43,027 bases of DNA from Acidimicrobiaceae bacterium (GTDB lineage Bacteria; Actinomycetota; Acidimicrobiia; Acidimicrobiales; RAAP-2), in the NCBI GenBank assembly GCA_003133545.1, contig PKYA01000216.1, forward strand, positions 1-43,027, given 5' to 3'. A program made the position numbers and the translations under genes. Shown piece after piece: positions 15,531 to 23,960 of the stretch (the stretch's first letter is position 1; each line of letters starts with the position of its first letter). The notes below the pieces were generated by a model. It worked only from the letters and a program-made list of their open reading frames with translations. It was not told the origin of the DNA and did no database searches.

Positions 15531-16475
15531 TCAAGCATCACACGGCGCATGATGGTGGTGATCGCCGCGCTGACATTCGGCATCACCGCCGTCAGTACGA
15601 GCTTTCCGAGCCCGACGGCGGCAGCGGCAACTTCTACGTCAACGGCGTTTCCGGTGACGATATCGGCGGCGAACGGGACGATCACCGTTCCCGCTCGTCC
15701 CACGGCGATCGTCTCGATGTCGCCTACAGCCACCGAGATGCTCTATGCGATCGGTGCCGGAAGTCAGGTCAGAGCGGTTGACTCGTACTCGACCTTCCCG
15801 AAGAACGCACCGCGGACCAAGCTCAACGAAGACGATCCCAACGTAGAGGCGATCGTCGCCTACAAGCCCGACCTGGTCGTGGTGGCCGGTGATACGACGG
15901 GGTTGACCGCGCAGCTGGCGAAGTTCGGTATCCCCGTGCTGTCGGACCCGGCGGCGACCACGCTCAACCAGGCGTACCAGCAGTTCGTCGAGCTCGGCGA
16001 GGCCACGGGCCATGTGGCCCAGGCCAAAGCCGAGGTGACGAAAATAAACGCGCAGATCGGGCGGATAGTCCGCGCTGCGCCGAAGCGCGCCAAGCCGCTC
16101 ACCTACTACTTCGAGCTCGACCAGACGTACTACTCGGTGACATCCTCGACGTTCATCGGACAGTTGCTCGGCCTTCTCGGCCTCAAGAGCATCGCCGACG
16201 CCGCCACCGGCGCGGCGGCCAGCGGCGGCTACCCGCAGCTCTCGGCGGAATTCATCATCAAGTCCAATCCCGACTACATCTTTTTGGCCGACACCGTCTG
16301 CTGTGGCCAGAACGCCAAGAAGGTGGCCGCGCGGCCCGGCTGGGCCCAGCTCAGCGCGGTGCGCGACGGGCACGTGGTCGGGCTCAACGACGACATCGCA
16401 TCGCGCTGGGGTCCCCGCATCGTGGACCTGCTCAAAACGGTCGCCGACTCCCTCGGGCAGCAGGGTCACGGCTGA
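15528..16475 (+). CDS. btuF: Corrinoid ABC transporter substrate-binding protein (BtuF-like)
   Basis: A 315-residue exported binding protein of the BtuF/FhuD class, two alpha/beta lobes joined by a long helix. It should capture cobalamin or cobinamide outside the membrane and pass it to BtuC. The N-terminus has a Sec signal (RR, hydrophobic stretch to ~28, then an Ala-rich site). The SMSPTATEMLYAIGAGSQV motif of the family follows at about 63-82. Unlike most Gram-positive binding proteins it has no lipobox cysteine. ATG 15528 has GGAGG six bases upstream. Position after a cobalamin riboswitch and before btuC/btuD makes corrinoid more likely than siderophore as ligand. Confidence 0.85.
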   Translation: MSSITRRMMVVIAALTFGITAVSTSFPSPTAAAATSTSTAFPVTISAANGTITVPARPTAIVSMSPTATEMLYAIGAGSQVRAVDSYSTFPKNAPRTKLNEDDPNVEAIVAYKPDLVVVAGDTTGLTAQLAKFGIPVLSDPAATTLNQAYQQFVELGEATGHVAQAKAEVTKINAQIGRIVRAAPKRAKPLTYYFELDQTYYSVTSSTFIGQLLGLLGLKSIADAATGAAASGGYPQLSAEFIIKSNPDYIFLADTVCCGQNAKKVAARPGWAQLSAVRDGHVVGLNDDIASRWGPRIVDLLKTVADSLGQQGHG

Positions 16476-16479
16476 CGCC

Positions 16480-17583
16480 ATGAGCACCACCCTGCCTCCC
16501 CGCACGCGCGCCCCGGCCCGGGACGACCCGTCAGGCCTGCTCCGGCCGCTGACCCTCCCACGCGTCTCGGCCCGGCGGCCGGTGCTGGTGGCGGTGGCCG
16601 CCCTGATCGGCGCCATGGTGCTCGGTATCTCGGTCGGTCCGGCCGACATCTCGTTCCCCACGGTCATGGAGGCGTTGTGGGGCCATCTGCCGTTGCTCCA
16701 TTACCACGCGCACACCTCTGCGATCGACTGGGACGTGATCTGGCAGATCCGACTGCCGCGGGTGGTACTAGGTGGGATGGTGGGCGCCATGTTGGCCGGC
16801 GGTGGGGCGGCCTACCAGGGTGTGTTCCGCAACCCTCTGGCCGACCCCTACCTGCTGGGGGTCGCGGCGGGAGCGGGCTTGGGGGCCACCATCGTCATCG
16901 TCGAGGGGTCGGGGACGGACCTCAGCCAGATCCTGCCCTTCGCTGCCTTCGCCGGGGCGGTCGCGGCCGTCGCCCTGACCTATCTGGTCGGGGTCACCTC
17001 GGGACGTCGGGCGTCGACAGCGTCGATCGTCCTTGCCGGGGTGGCCGTCGCGGCGCTCCTGACGGCCGTGCAGACCTATCTGCAGCAGCAGCACGAACCG
17101 GACCTCCAAGGCGTGTACAGCTGGATCCTGGGGAGCCTCGGGACCGCGTCGTGGTCCGACGTCACCCTCATCCTTCCGTACGTAGCGCTGAGCGCGGTGG
17201 TGCTGTTGCTCCACCGGCGCCTGCTCGATGTGCTCAGGGTGGGGGAGGAGGAGGCCGGCGCGCTCGGGGTGCATGCGGCGCGCGTGCGCCTCATCGTGGT
17301 GGCCGCGGCCACCCTCGGGACGGCGGCCGCGGTGTCGGTCAGCGGGCTGATCGGTTTCGTGGGCATCATCGTCCCGCACACCGTACGGTTGCTGTCCAAC
17401 GCCAGCTACCGCGTCGTGATCCCGGTCTCCATGATCGGGGGTGCGGCGTTCTTGATCCTGGCCGACGTGGTTGCCCGCACGGTGCAGGCACCGGCCGAGA
17501 TCCCGATCGGCGTGGTCACCGCCTTCGTGGGGGCACCGTTCTTTCTCTTCTTGTTGCGCTCGCGCCGAACGGGCGTGCTCTGA
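16480..17583 (+). CDS. btuC: Corrinoid ABC transporter permease (BtuC/FecCD family)
   Basis: A 367-residue membrane protein with about ten helices, of the FecCD/BtuC family. It forms the translocation pore for corrinoids with two BtuD subunits. Recognisable motifs are RLPRVVLGGMVGAMLAGGGAAYQGVFRNPLADPYLLG (about 88-125) and the coupling region GEEEAGALGVHAARVR that contacts the ATPase. The VSVSGLIGFVGIIVPHTVR motif follows at about 285-305. The N-terminal 30 residues are a hydrophilic extension. ATG 16480 is four bases after the btuF stop. Riboswitch position supports B12 rather than iron. Confidence 0.88.
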   Translation: MSTTLPPRTRAPARDDPSGLLRPLTLPRVSARRPVLVAVAALIGAMVLGISVGPADISFPTVMEALWGHLPLLHYHAHTSAIDWDVIWQIRLPRVVLGGMVGAMLAGGGAAYQGVFRNPLADPYLLGVAAGAGLGATIVIVEGSGTDLSQILPFAAFAGAVAAVALTYLVGVTSGRRASTASIVLAGVAVAALLTAVQTYLQQQHEPDLQGVYSWILGSLGTASWSDVTLILPYVALSAVVLLLHRRLLDVLRVGEEEAGALGVHAARVRLIVVAAATLGTAAAVSVSGLIGFVGIIVPHTVRLLSNASYRVVIPVSMIGGAAFLILADVVARTVQAPAEIPIGVVTAFVGAPFFLFLLRSRRTGVL

Positions 17584-17584
17584 C

Positions 17585-18367
17585 GTGATCACCTTCGAGG
17601 ACGTGACCGTGCACTACGGGCACGATGCCGCTCTCCGCGACGTCGGCGGCCACGTGGAGGACGGCGAATGGGTCGGGCTGATCGGGCCCAACGGGGCGGG
17701 CAAGACGACACTGCTCCGCGCCATCGTGCAACTGGTGCCCAGCCGGGGGCGCACCCTGGTGGGAAACCGGCCCACGGACCGGATGAGCCGTCGCGACCTG
17801 GCCCGCATGGTGGCGTACGTGCCCCAGAAGCCGGAATTGCCCGCCGAGATGACCGTGGCGGACTACATACTGCTGGGGCGCTCACCCCACATCGGCTACT
17901 TCGGGATCGAGAAGGCCAAGGACCACGATGTGTGCGCGCGCCTATTGGACCGGCTCGACCTCGCGTCCATGGCCGGACGCAATCTGTCCACCCTTTCGGG
18001 GGGCGAATGCCAACGCCTCGTCCTCGGACGGGCACTGGCCCAGGAGGCGCCCGTGCTCCTCCTCGACGAGCCCACCAGCGCGCTCGACTTGGGCCGGCGG
18101 GTGGATGCCCTCGAGATCGTCGACGCGCTGCGCCGGGAGCACGGCCTGACGGTGCTCAGCGCCATGCACGACCTCACCCTGGCCGGGCAATTCTCCGACC
18201 GGCTGATCCTGCTCTCCCGCGGAAAGGTGGCTGTCGCGGGCAGCCCCGCCGAGGTGCTCGACGAGGCCGTCCTCTCCGAGCACTTCGGCCATCAGGTCCA
18301 GGTGCTGCGCGCCCCCGACGGTGCGCTGGTCGTCGCGCCCCGCCGGTCGCCCGACACGACAACATGA
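17585..18367 (+). CDS. btuD: Corrinoid ABC transporter ATPase (BtuD/FecE family)
   Basis: A 260-residue ATPase. Walker A GPNGAGKTT is at about 36-44, Q-loop glutamine in AYVPQKPELP, signature LSGGECQRL at about 139-147, Walker B VLLLDEPTSALDL, and the H-loop histidine in SAMHDLTLAGQ. It powers corrinoid uptake through BtuC. GTG 17585 lies one base past the btuC stop, a typical coupled arrangement. The gene's own stop TGA overlaps the ATG at 18364. The ATPase family alone does not separate haem, siderophore and B12 transporters. The riboswitch and the cob genes on both sides do. Confidence 0.88.
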   Translation: MITFEDVTVHYGHDAALRDVGGHVEDGEWVGLIGPNGAGKTTLLRAIVQLVPSRGRTLVGNRPTDRMSRRDLARMVAYVPQKPELPAEMTVADYILLGRSPHIGYFGIEKAKDHDVCARLLDRLDLASMAGRNLSTLSGGECQRLVLGRALAQEAPVLLLDEPTSALDLGRRVDALEIVDALRREHGLTVLSAMHDLTLAGQFSDRLILLSRGKVAVAGSPAEVLDEAVLSEHFGHQVQVLRAPDGALVVAPRRSPDTTT

Positions 18368-18411
18368 TCGAAGACGTGCACCGCGCCGCGAAACCGAAGA
18401 CGGAGGAAGAG

Positions 18412-19017
18412 ATGCGAGACGCCGCCGATGGCCTGGGGGATGCCCAGGGAGACCAGACCCGCGAAGCAGTACCCGAAGAGCCCGAGGGCGCCGCGGCCCG
18501 GGTTCCCTCGCTGGTGCTGGTCAACACCGGCCATGGGAAGGGAAAGTCGTCGGCGGCCTTCGGGGTGATGGGACGCGCCTGGGCCCGTGGCTGGAAAGTC
18601 GGCGTGGTCCAGTTCGTGAAGGGCGGCAAGTGGAAGGTGGGGGAGCGCAAGCTGGCCGATCACCTGGGCATCGAATGGCAGGTCCTCGGTGACGGCTTCA
18701 CGTGGGAGTCGACGGATCTCGACGAGACCGCGGCCAAGGGACGCCACGCGTGGGAAGTCGCCAAGGGGAAGCTGGCCTCCGGGGACTACGACATGCTCAT
18801 CCTCGATGAGCTGACGTACGCCGTGACCTACGGCTGGGTGCCGGTCGAGGACGTGGTCGCGGCGCTGCTCCAGCGGGCACCGAAGACCAACGTGGTGATC
18901 ACCGGACGCGATGCCGCACCCGAGATCATCGAGGTGGCGGACACGGTCACCGAGATGCGCCCGGTCAAGCACGCCTACGAACGGGGGATCAAGGCGAGAA
19001 AAGGGATCGAGTACTGA
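18412..19017 (+). CDS. cobO: Cob(I)yrinic acid a,c-diamide adenosyltransferase (CobO/CobA type)
   Basis: A 201-residue ATP:corrinoid adenosyltransferase of the CobA/CobO family. It transfers the 5'-deoxyadenosyl group of ATP to cob(I)alamin or precursors. The modified P-loop TGHGKGKSSAAFG is at about 39-51, followed by VVQFVKGGKWKVGE and the Walker B-like LILDELTYAV. The PVKHAYERGIKARKGIEY tail is characteristic. ATG 18412 has GGAGG at five-base spacing. An in-frame ATG at 18364 overlaps the btuD stop as ATGA and would add 16 charged residues, so it may be used through coupling. The gene supplies the adenosylated substrate for CobD, CobU and CobS. Confidence 0.88.
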   Translation: MRDAADGLGDAQGDQTREAVPEEPEGAAARVPSLVLVNTGHGKGKSSAAFGVMGRAWARGWKVGVVQFVKGGKWKVGERKLADHLGIEWQVLGDGFTWESTDLDETAAKGRHAWEVAKGKLASGDYDMLILDELTYAVTYGWVPVEDVVAALLQRAPKTNVVITGRDAAPEIIEVADTVTEMRPVKHAYERGIKARKGIEY

Positions 19018-19039
19018 GCGTGCGGGTGTTCGGGTCGGC

Positions 19040-19537
19040 ATGATCACCCTCGTCCTGGGAGGAGCTCGCTCGGGCAAGTCCATCTATGCGGAGCGGTTGA
19101 TGGCGCATCGGCCCACCCCCATCACCTACGTGGCGACGCTGCACGTCGGCGACGATGGCGACCTGGCGGCGCGGGTGGCGCGGCACCGGCACCGACGCCC
19201 CCCTGAGTGGCGCACGGTGGAGGCCGGCCGTGACCTGCCCGAGCTCCTGGTGGCCACGCCGGGATCGGTCCTGGTCGACTCGCTCGGTCCCTGGGTGGCC
19301 GCGCACGGGTCCGGCGAGCCGGTCGATGCCGCCGCGCTCTGTCGCGCCCTCACGGCGCGTGCCGGTGACACGGTCGTGGTCTCCGAGGAGGTCGGGATGG
19401 GCGTCCATCCCTCATCGGAGGCGGGGCGGCTGTTCCGCGACGCGCTGGGATCTCTGAACCAGGCCGCGGCCGTCGTGGCCGACGAGGTCCTCTTCGTGGT
19501 GGCCGGCCGTGCCTTGCGCCTGGACCAGGCGCCCTGA
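19040..19537 (+). CDS. cobU: Adenosylcobinamide kinase/guanylyltransferase
   Basis: A 165-residue bifunctional CobU/CobP enzyme. It phosphorylates adenosylcobinamide and then attaches GMP to give AdoCbi-GDP. The P-loop GGARSGKS is at 7-14. The RHRHRRPPEW segment holds the histidine that is guanylylated in Salmonella CobU. VSEEVGMGVHPSSEAGRLFRDALGSLNQ matches the conserved C-terminal block. ATG 19040 starts the domain directly; GTG codons at 19019 and 19025 are possible earlier starts. It is followed by cobS with a 1-bp gap, so the two successive enzymes are made together. Confidence 0.88.
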   Translation: MITLVLGGARSGKSIYAERLMAHRPTPITYVATLHVGDDGDLAARVARHRHRRPPEWRTVEAGRDLPELLVATPGSVLVDSLGPWVAAHGSGEPVDAAALCRALTARAGDTVVVSEEVGMGVHPSSEAGRLFRDALGSLNQAAAVVADEVLFVVAGRALRLDQAP

Positions 19538-19538
19538 G

Positions 19539-20246
19539 GTGCGCGCCGCGCTGGCCTTCCTCACCCCGTGGCCCGGGGCGCGCCTCCCCACGCCAAGGGC
19601 ACTGCGCTGGTTTCCCCTGGTGGGGGCCCTGCTCGGGTTCGTTCTCGGCGGTCTTTGGTGGGTGACTGCGAAAGCGTGGCCCCTGCCCGTGGCCGCAGCC
19701 ATCGTCGTGGTGGCTGATCTCGCGCTGACGGGCATGCTCCATCTGGACGGTCTGGCCGACTGCGCCGACGGGATGCTGCCGCACCTGACCCGCGCCCGCC
19801 GGCTCGAGGTCATGCGGGAGCCGACCGTGGGCGCCTTCGGCATCGGCGCGGTCGTCGTGGCGCTGCTCTGCCGCTTCGCCGTCTTCGCCACCCTCCGTCC
19901 GGCTCCATTCTTGGTGGCGGCACTGTGGTGCGCGTCGCGCACGGCCATGGCGGGCGTCGTGGACCGGGTGCCCTATGCCCGCGGCGAAGGCGGCCTGGCC
20001 AGCGCCTTCATGGGGGCGCCCGTCCCCGCCGTCGCGCTCGGCGTGGTCGCGGCGGCCGCCGCCGCGCTCGCCGCCGCCTGGGCGGTGCCGGCCGGACCGG
20101 TCGCCGTCGCGTCAGCGCTGGTCGCCTTCGGCGCGGTGGTGGCCTGGGCCAGGTGGCGGATCGGTGGTTTCACAGGCGACGTGCTGGGCGCGGCCGGGAT
20201 CGTCGGCGAGACCGTCGGCCTCCTCGTGGCGGCGGCCCGCTGGTGA
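19539..20246 (+). CDS. cobS: Adenosylcobinamide-GDP ribazoletransferase (cobalamin synthase)
   Basis: A 235-residue polytopic membrane enzyme that joins AdoCbi-GDP with alpha-ribazole (or its phosphate), the last committed step of cobalamin synthesis. The signature LHLDGLADCADG (about 68-79) with its conserved aspartates is intact. The REPTVGAFGIGAVVVALLCRF helix and the GGFTGDVLGAAGIVGETVG motif near the C-terminus are also typical. Seven or so hydrophobic segments are seen. GTG 19539 directly follows the cobU stop. Its end overlaps cobD as GTGA. Confidence 0.88.
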   Translation: MRAALAFLTPWPGARLPTPRALRWFPLVGALLGFVLGGLWWVTAKAWPLPVAAAIVVVADLALTGMLHLDGLADCADGMLPHLTRARRLEVMREPTVGAFGIGAVVVALLCRFAVFATLRPAPFLVAALWCASRTAMAGVVDRVPYARGEGGLASAFMGAPVPAVALGVVAAAAAALAAAWAVPAGPVAVASALVAFGAVVAWARWRIGGFTGDVLGAAGIVGETVGLLVAAARW

Positions 20247-21139
20247 GGTCGGTCGTCTCCAAGCACGCAGGAGCCGCCGCCCTGGGGGTCATGGCCGACC
20301 TGGTGTGGGGCGAGCCTCCTCTGCGTCCCCATCCGGTCAGCGCCTTCGGAGCCGTCATGACCCGGGTCGAGCAGGCCATCTACCGGCCCCGTCGCGCCGC
20401 TGGCGTGCTGCACGCCGCGGTGGGCGTGGCGCTCGGCACGGCGGCCGGTGCGGTGGTGCGCTCCACCGCGCTCGCCACCTACATCTCGGTTGCACAGCGG
20501 GCCCTGCGTGAGGCCGGCCTGCAGGTGGCCGAGGCATTGGAGGGCGACGACCTTGCGGGCGCACGCCGGCTGCTCCCTGCTCTGGTGGGAAGGGAGGCGC
20601 GGCACCTCGACCGCACCGAGGTGGCGCGCGCCGTGGTGGAATCGCTGGCCGAGAACACCGTGGACGCGGTGGTGGCCCCCGCCTTGTGGGGGGCGCTCTG
20701 TGGGGCGCCCGGGGCCCTGGGCTACCGGGCCGTCAACACCCTGGATTCGTGCGTCGGGCACCGCAGCGAACGGTACGTGGACTACGGCTGGGCCAGTGCC
20801 CGCCTCGACGACGTCGCCAACTTCGTCCCGGCGCGGCTCACCGCCGCGCTCGTGGCGGCGGTGCGGCCCCGCGCCGCGGTCGCCGTGTGGCGGGCGGTGC
20901 GCCACGATGCGCCGGCCCATCCGTCGCCCAACGCGGGCGTGGTCGAGGCAGCATTCGCCGCCGCGCTGGGCCTACGGCTCGGTGGGGTCAACACGTACGG
21001 CACGCGCACCGAGCTCCGTCCGCAGCTGGGGCGTGGACGCTCCCCCGAGGTCGCCGACATCGCCGCCGCCTCGCTCTTGTGCCGCGACGTCACGGGCGCG
21101 CTCGTGGCGTTGCTGCTGACGCTGGCGGCGCTGGCATGA
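20243..21139 (+). CDS. cobD: Adenosylcobinamide-phosphate synthase (CobD/CbiB)
   Basis: A 298-residue membrane protein of the CobD/CbiB family. It condenses adenosylcobyric acid with aminopropanol phosphate (or aminopropanol). The N-terminal DLVWGEPPLRPHPVSAFG motif is present. The most conserved block, VESLAENTVDAVVAPALWG...YRAVNTLDSCVGHRSERY (about 133-178), is intact, and HPSPNAGVVEAAFAAALGLRLGGVNTYG follows. The start GTG 20243 overlaps the cobS stop (GTGA) and the stop overlaps the next start (ATGA). Both are signs of tight coupling in the cobalamin operon. The name follows the CobD of aerobic-pathway organisms, not the Salmonella decarboxylase. Confidence 0.87.
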   Translation: MRSVVSKHAGAAALGVMADLVWGEPPLRPHPVSAFGAVMTRVEQAIYRPRRAAGVLHAAVGVALGTAAGAVVRSTALATYISVAQRALREAGLQVAEALEGDDLAGARRLLPALVGREARHLDRTEVARAVVESLAENTVDAVVAPALWGALCGAPGALGYRAVNTLDSCVGHRSERYVDYGWASARLDDVANFVPARLTAALVAAVRPRAAVAVWRAVRHDAPAHPSPNAGVVEAAFAAALGLRLGGVNTYGTRTELRPQLGRGRSPEVADIAAASLLCRDVTGALVALLLTLAALA

Positions 21140-22032
21140 CCCTGCCACCCCCGGGGCCCCACGGCGGGGACGTGGAGCGGATCGCCGGCGCCCTCGGTCT
21201 ACCGATCGACTCCATGCTCGACCTCTCGGCTTCCCTCAACCCGCTGGCTCCCGACGTCGCGGGCCTGGCCGTCTCCCATCTCGGCGCGCTGCGGCGCTAT
21301 CCGGACGCCACCCGGGCCGGCCGTCTCCTGGCCGAGACGATCGGCGTCGACCCGGCCTGCCTGCTGTTGACCAACGGGGGAGCGGAGGCGATCGCGCTGC
21401 TCGGGCAGTTGGTCGGCGGGCGGGTGGAGGAGCCCGAATTCTCCCTGCTGCCGCGAGGTGGGGGTGACGCGCCCCGCTGGAGGTCGAACCCGCACAATCC
21501 GACCGGTCGGCTGGCCGCACCCGAAGAGCGCGCCGACGTGTGGGACGAGGCGTTCTACCCGCTGGCCACCGGACGCTGGACCCGCGCCGACGCGGCCGTG
21601 CGCGCCACCGTCGGCTCGCTGACCAAGCTGTTCGCGTGTCCCGGGCTCCGGCTGGGGTACGTCATCGCCGACCCGGACCTCATCGGGCGGCTCCGGACGA
21701 GGCAGTCGGCGTGGGCGGTGGGAGGGCTCGCCGCGGGCCTCCTCCCCGAGTTGCTCATGGCCGCCGACCTGGCCGCATGGGCCGCAGGGATCAGCGAGCT
21801 CCGCCGAGAACTCGTCGGGCTCCTGGCGCGCCACGGCCTGTCTCCGTTGCCCTCGGATGCCAATTTCGTACTGTGCCCCGCGCCGACCGGGTTCCGTGAC
21901 AAGCTCTTGGGGCAGGGGATCGTCGTGCGCGACTGTGCCTCGTTCGGGCTGGTTGACCATGTCCGTATCGCGGTGCCGGATAGCCAGGGAATTGATCGCC
22001 TGTCGGCTGCGCTCGAGGCAGTCACACCATGA
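21136..22032 (+). CDS. cobC: CobC-like threonine-phosphate decarboxylase / class I-II aminotransferase fold, compact
   Basis: A 298-residue PLP enzyme of the HisC-like fold type I, placed where the threonine-phosphate decarboxylase CobC (Salmonella CobD) is expected. That enzyme makes aminopropanol phosphate for the nucleotide loop. Motifs in order are TNGGAEAI, NPHNPTGR, DEAFYPL, and SLTKLFACPGLRLGYV with the PLP lysine at about residue 162. ANFVLCPAP near 240 is also usual. The protein is shorter than relatives of about 350-364 residues. The stretch between GAEAI and NPHNPTG is only about 35-40 residues instead of about 70, and the step to DEAF is also short. Activity could be altered, or this may be a compact natural variant. 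ATGA overlaps join it to both neighbours. Confidence 0.75.
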   Translation: MTLPPPGPHGGDVERIAGALGLPIDSMLDLSASLNPLAPDVAGLAVSHLGALRRYPDATRAGRLLAETIGVDPACLLLTNGGAEAIALLGQLVGGRVEEPEFSLLPRGGGDAPRWRSNPHNPTGRLAAPEERADVWDEAFYPLATGRWTRADAAVRATVGSLTKLFACPGLRLGYVIADPDLIGRLRTRQSAWAVGGLAAGLLPELLMAADLAAWAAGISELRRELVGLLARHGLSPLPSDANFVLCPAPTGFRDKLLGQGIVVRDCASFGLVDHVRIAVPDSQGIDRLSAALEAVTP

Positions 22033-23810
22033 CACCACAAGCGATGAACGACCAATCCCCACCCGCAGACCCCGCTTCGGGGCCGTTCAGCACGGACGCG
22101 CGCGCGGCACTGCGCCACATCATCGAGGCGCGCCGCGACGTGCGGCGGCGCTTTCTCCCCACACCCGTTCCCGATGACGTGCTCGAGCGGGTGCTGCAGG
22201 CCGCGCACAGAGCGCCCTCCGTCGGCCTGTCACAACCGTGGGACTTCCTGATCCTGACCGACCTGGACGTGCGGTCCCGGGTTGCCGCGCATGTCGAGGA
22301 GGAGCGGCAGCGCTTCGCCGATTCGCTGCCGCCGGCCCGCGCCAGGAAGTTCAAGGACCTGAAGGTCGAAGCCATTCGCGAGTCCCCGCTGAATCTCGTG
22401 GTGACCTCGACCCTCGAGCGGGGCGGCGCACACGTCCTCGGCCGCTACACCCAACCCGAGATGGCCCACTACTCGACGTGCCTCGCCATAGAGAACCTCT
22501 GGTTGACGGCTCGGGCGGAAGGGCTCGGTGTGGGCTGGGTCAGCTTCTACCGCCCGGCGGTGCTCTCGGCCATCCTCGGCCTCCCGGCGCATGCCGAGCC
22601 CATCGCCTACCTGTGCGCGGGCTACGTGGACGAGTTCGATCCGGCTCCCGAACTCGCCTTGCGCGGGTGGGCCAAGCCGAGACCGCTGAGCTGGGCGGTC
22701 CACAAGGAGAGGTGGGCGCAGCGCGTGACACACCCGTTCGACGATGCGGTGGCTGCCGTGACCGGGCTCGACGCCGCAGCCATGGACGAAGCCCGCGCCC
22801 ATCACGGTCGGCTGACGAAACCGGCGGGCTCGTTGGGCGAGCTCGAGATCCTCGGCGTCCGGCTGGCCGGTATGGCCGGCACCAGCCCACCCCCCATTCC
22901 CGAGCCGGCCACGGTGGCGGTCTTCGCCGGCGACCATGGCGTGGTGGAGGCGGGGGTCACCCCGTGGCCGTCGGAGGTCACGCGCCAGATGGTTGGCAAT
23001 TTCTGCGCAGGCGGAGCCGCCATCAACGCCATCGCGCGCCAGGTCGGCGCCGAGGTGGTCGTCGTGGACGTGGGCGTCAACGGCGAGCTCGACCCCGCCC
23101 CCAACCTCTTGCGCCGAAAGGTCCGCGACGGTACCGCCAACATCGCCGCGCACGCGGCCATGAGCCGGGAAGAGGCCGAGGCGGCGCTCGACGTCGGCGC
23201 CGAGGTGGCGCGCGAGCTGGTGACCTCAGGCGCCCGGTGCCTGATCACCGGGGACATGGGTATCGGCAACACCACCCCGTCGGCGGCACTCATCGCCTAT
23301 TTCGCCGATCAACGGGCTCTGGACGTGGTGGGAAGGGGCACAGGCATCGACGACGCCATGCTCGGGCACAAGGTCGCCGCCGTCGAAGCGGCGCTCCGCC
23401 GCACCGCCCGCGATGTCGGGGCCGGGGACGCGCTCGGAGCGCTGGCTTCGCTCGGGGGCCTGGAGATAGCCGCGCTGGCCGGTTTCATCGTCGGCGCTGC
23501 GGCGGCCCGGGTCCCCGTGATCGTCGACGGGGTGATCGCCGTCGCCGCTCTGGTCACGGCATCCGCGTTCTGCCCGGCGGCCGCCGACTACTGCGTGGCG
23601 GGCCACCGCTCGGCTGAGCCCGGCTCGGGCGTCGCCCTGGACTTCGTGGGCCTGCGGCCGCTCTTGCACCTCGACCTGCGGCTCGGGGAGGGTACCGGAG
23701 CCTGCCTCGCCCTCCCGCTTGTGCAGGCGGCGGCCCGCGTGCTCATCGAGATGTCCACCTTCGACCAGGCCGGCGTGACGGGCAAGGAAGGCGGCGGCGG
23801 ACAGGTGTAG
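22029..23810 (+). CDS. BluB-CobT fusion: DMB synthase and NaMN:DMB phosphoribosyltransferase
   Basis: A 593-residue fusion of two enzymes. Residues about 20-235 are BluB, the oxygen-dependent enzyme that breaks down reduced FMN to 5,6-dimethylbenzimidazole. EARRDVRRRF, with an aspartate at 37 equivalent to the catalytic Asp of BluB, and APSVGLSQPWDF are clear. Residues about 240-593 are CobT, which attaches ribose phosphate from nicotinate mononucleotide to DMB. VAVFAGDHGVVEAGVTPWPSEVT, TGDMGIGNTTPSA and LRLGEGTGACLALPL (putative catalytic E554) are intact. The fusion would pass DMB directly to its activating enzyme. BluB/CobT fusions are known, for example in Propionibacterium freudenreichii. 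The start overlaps the previous stop as ATGA, and no later cob gene follows. Confidence 0.9.
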   Translation: MTPQAMNDQSPPADPASGPFSTDARAALRHIIEARRDVRRRFLPTPVPDDVLERVLQAAHRAPSVGLSQPWDFLILTDLDVRSRVAAHVEEERQRFADSLPPARARKFKDLKVEAIRESPLNLVVTSTLERGGAHVLGRYTQPEMAHYSTCLAIENLWLTARAEGLGVGWVSFYRPAVLSAILGLPAHAEPIAYLCAGYVDEFDPAPELALRGWAKPRPLSWAVHKERWAQRVTHPFDDAVAAVTGLDAAAMDEARAHHGRLTKPAGSLGELEILGVRLAGMAGTSPPPIPEPATVAVFAGDHGVVEAGVTPWPSEVTRQMVGNFCAGGAAINAIARQVGAEVVVVDVGVNGELDPAPNLLRRKVRDGTANIAAHAAMSREEAEAALDVGAEVARELVTSGARCLITGDMGIGNTTPSAALIAYFADQRALDVVGRGTGIDDAMLGHKVAAVEAALRRTARDVGAGDALGALASLGGLEIAALAGFIVGAAAARVPVIVDGVIAVAALVTASAFCPAAADYCVAGHRSAEPGSGVALDFVGLRPLLHLDLRLGEGTGACLALPLVQAAARVLIEMSTFDQAGVTGKEGGGGQV

Positions 23811-23960
23811 CACGGTGGCCCTTCCGCCATGGCTCCCGCCCGGCGGTACAGGTGAGTTCCTCCGCAGGCCGGCGGCCCTTGGCACCTTCCTGTTCCGGGA
23901 GGGCGAGTGTCCGTCTCGCCCGGCAACGGCCGGACGCAGCAGCAATGGCAGAATTGGCGC

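Noticed and set aside
22238-23617. A 459-codon open frame inside the bluB-cobT gene
   Set aside because: Shadow frame with an Arg/Gly-rich product. The BluB and CobT motifs are all in the other frame.
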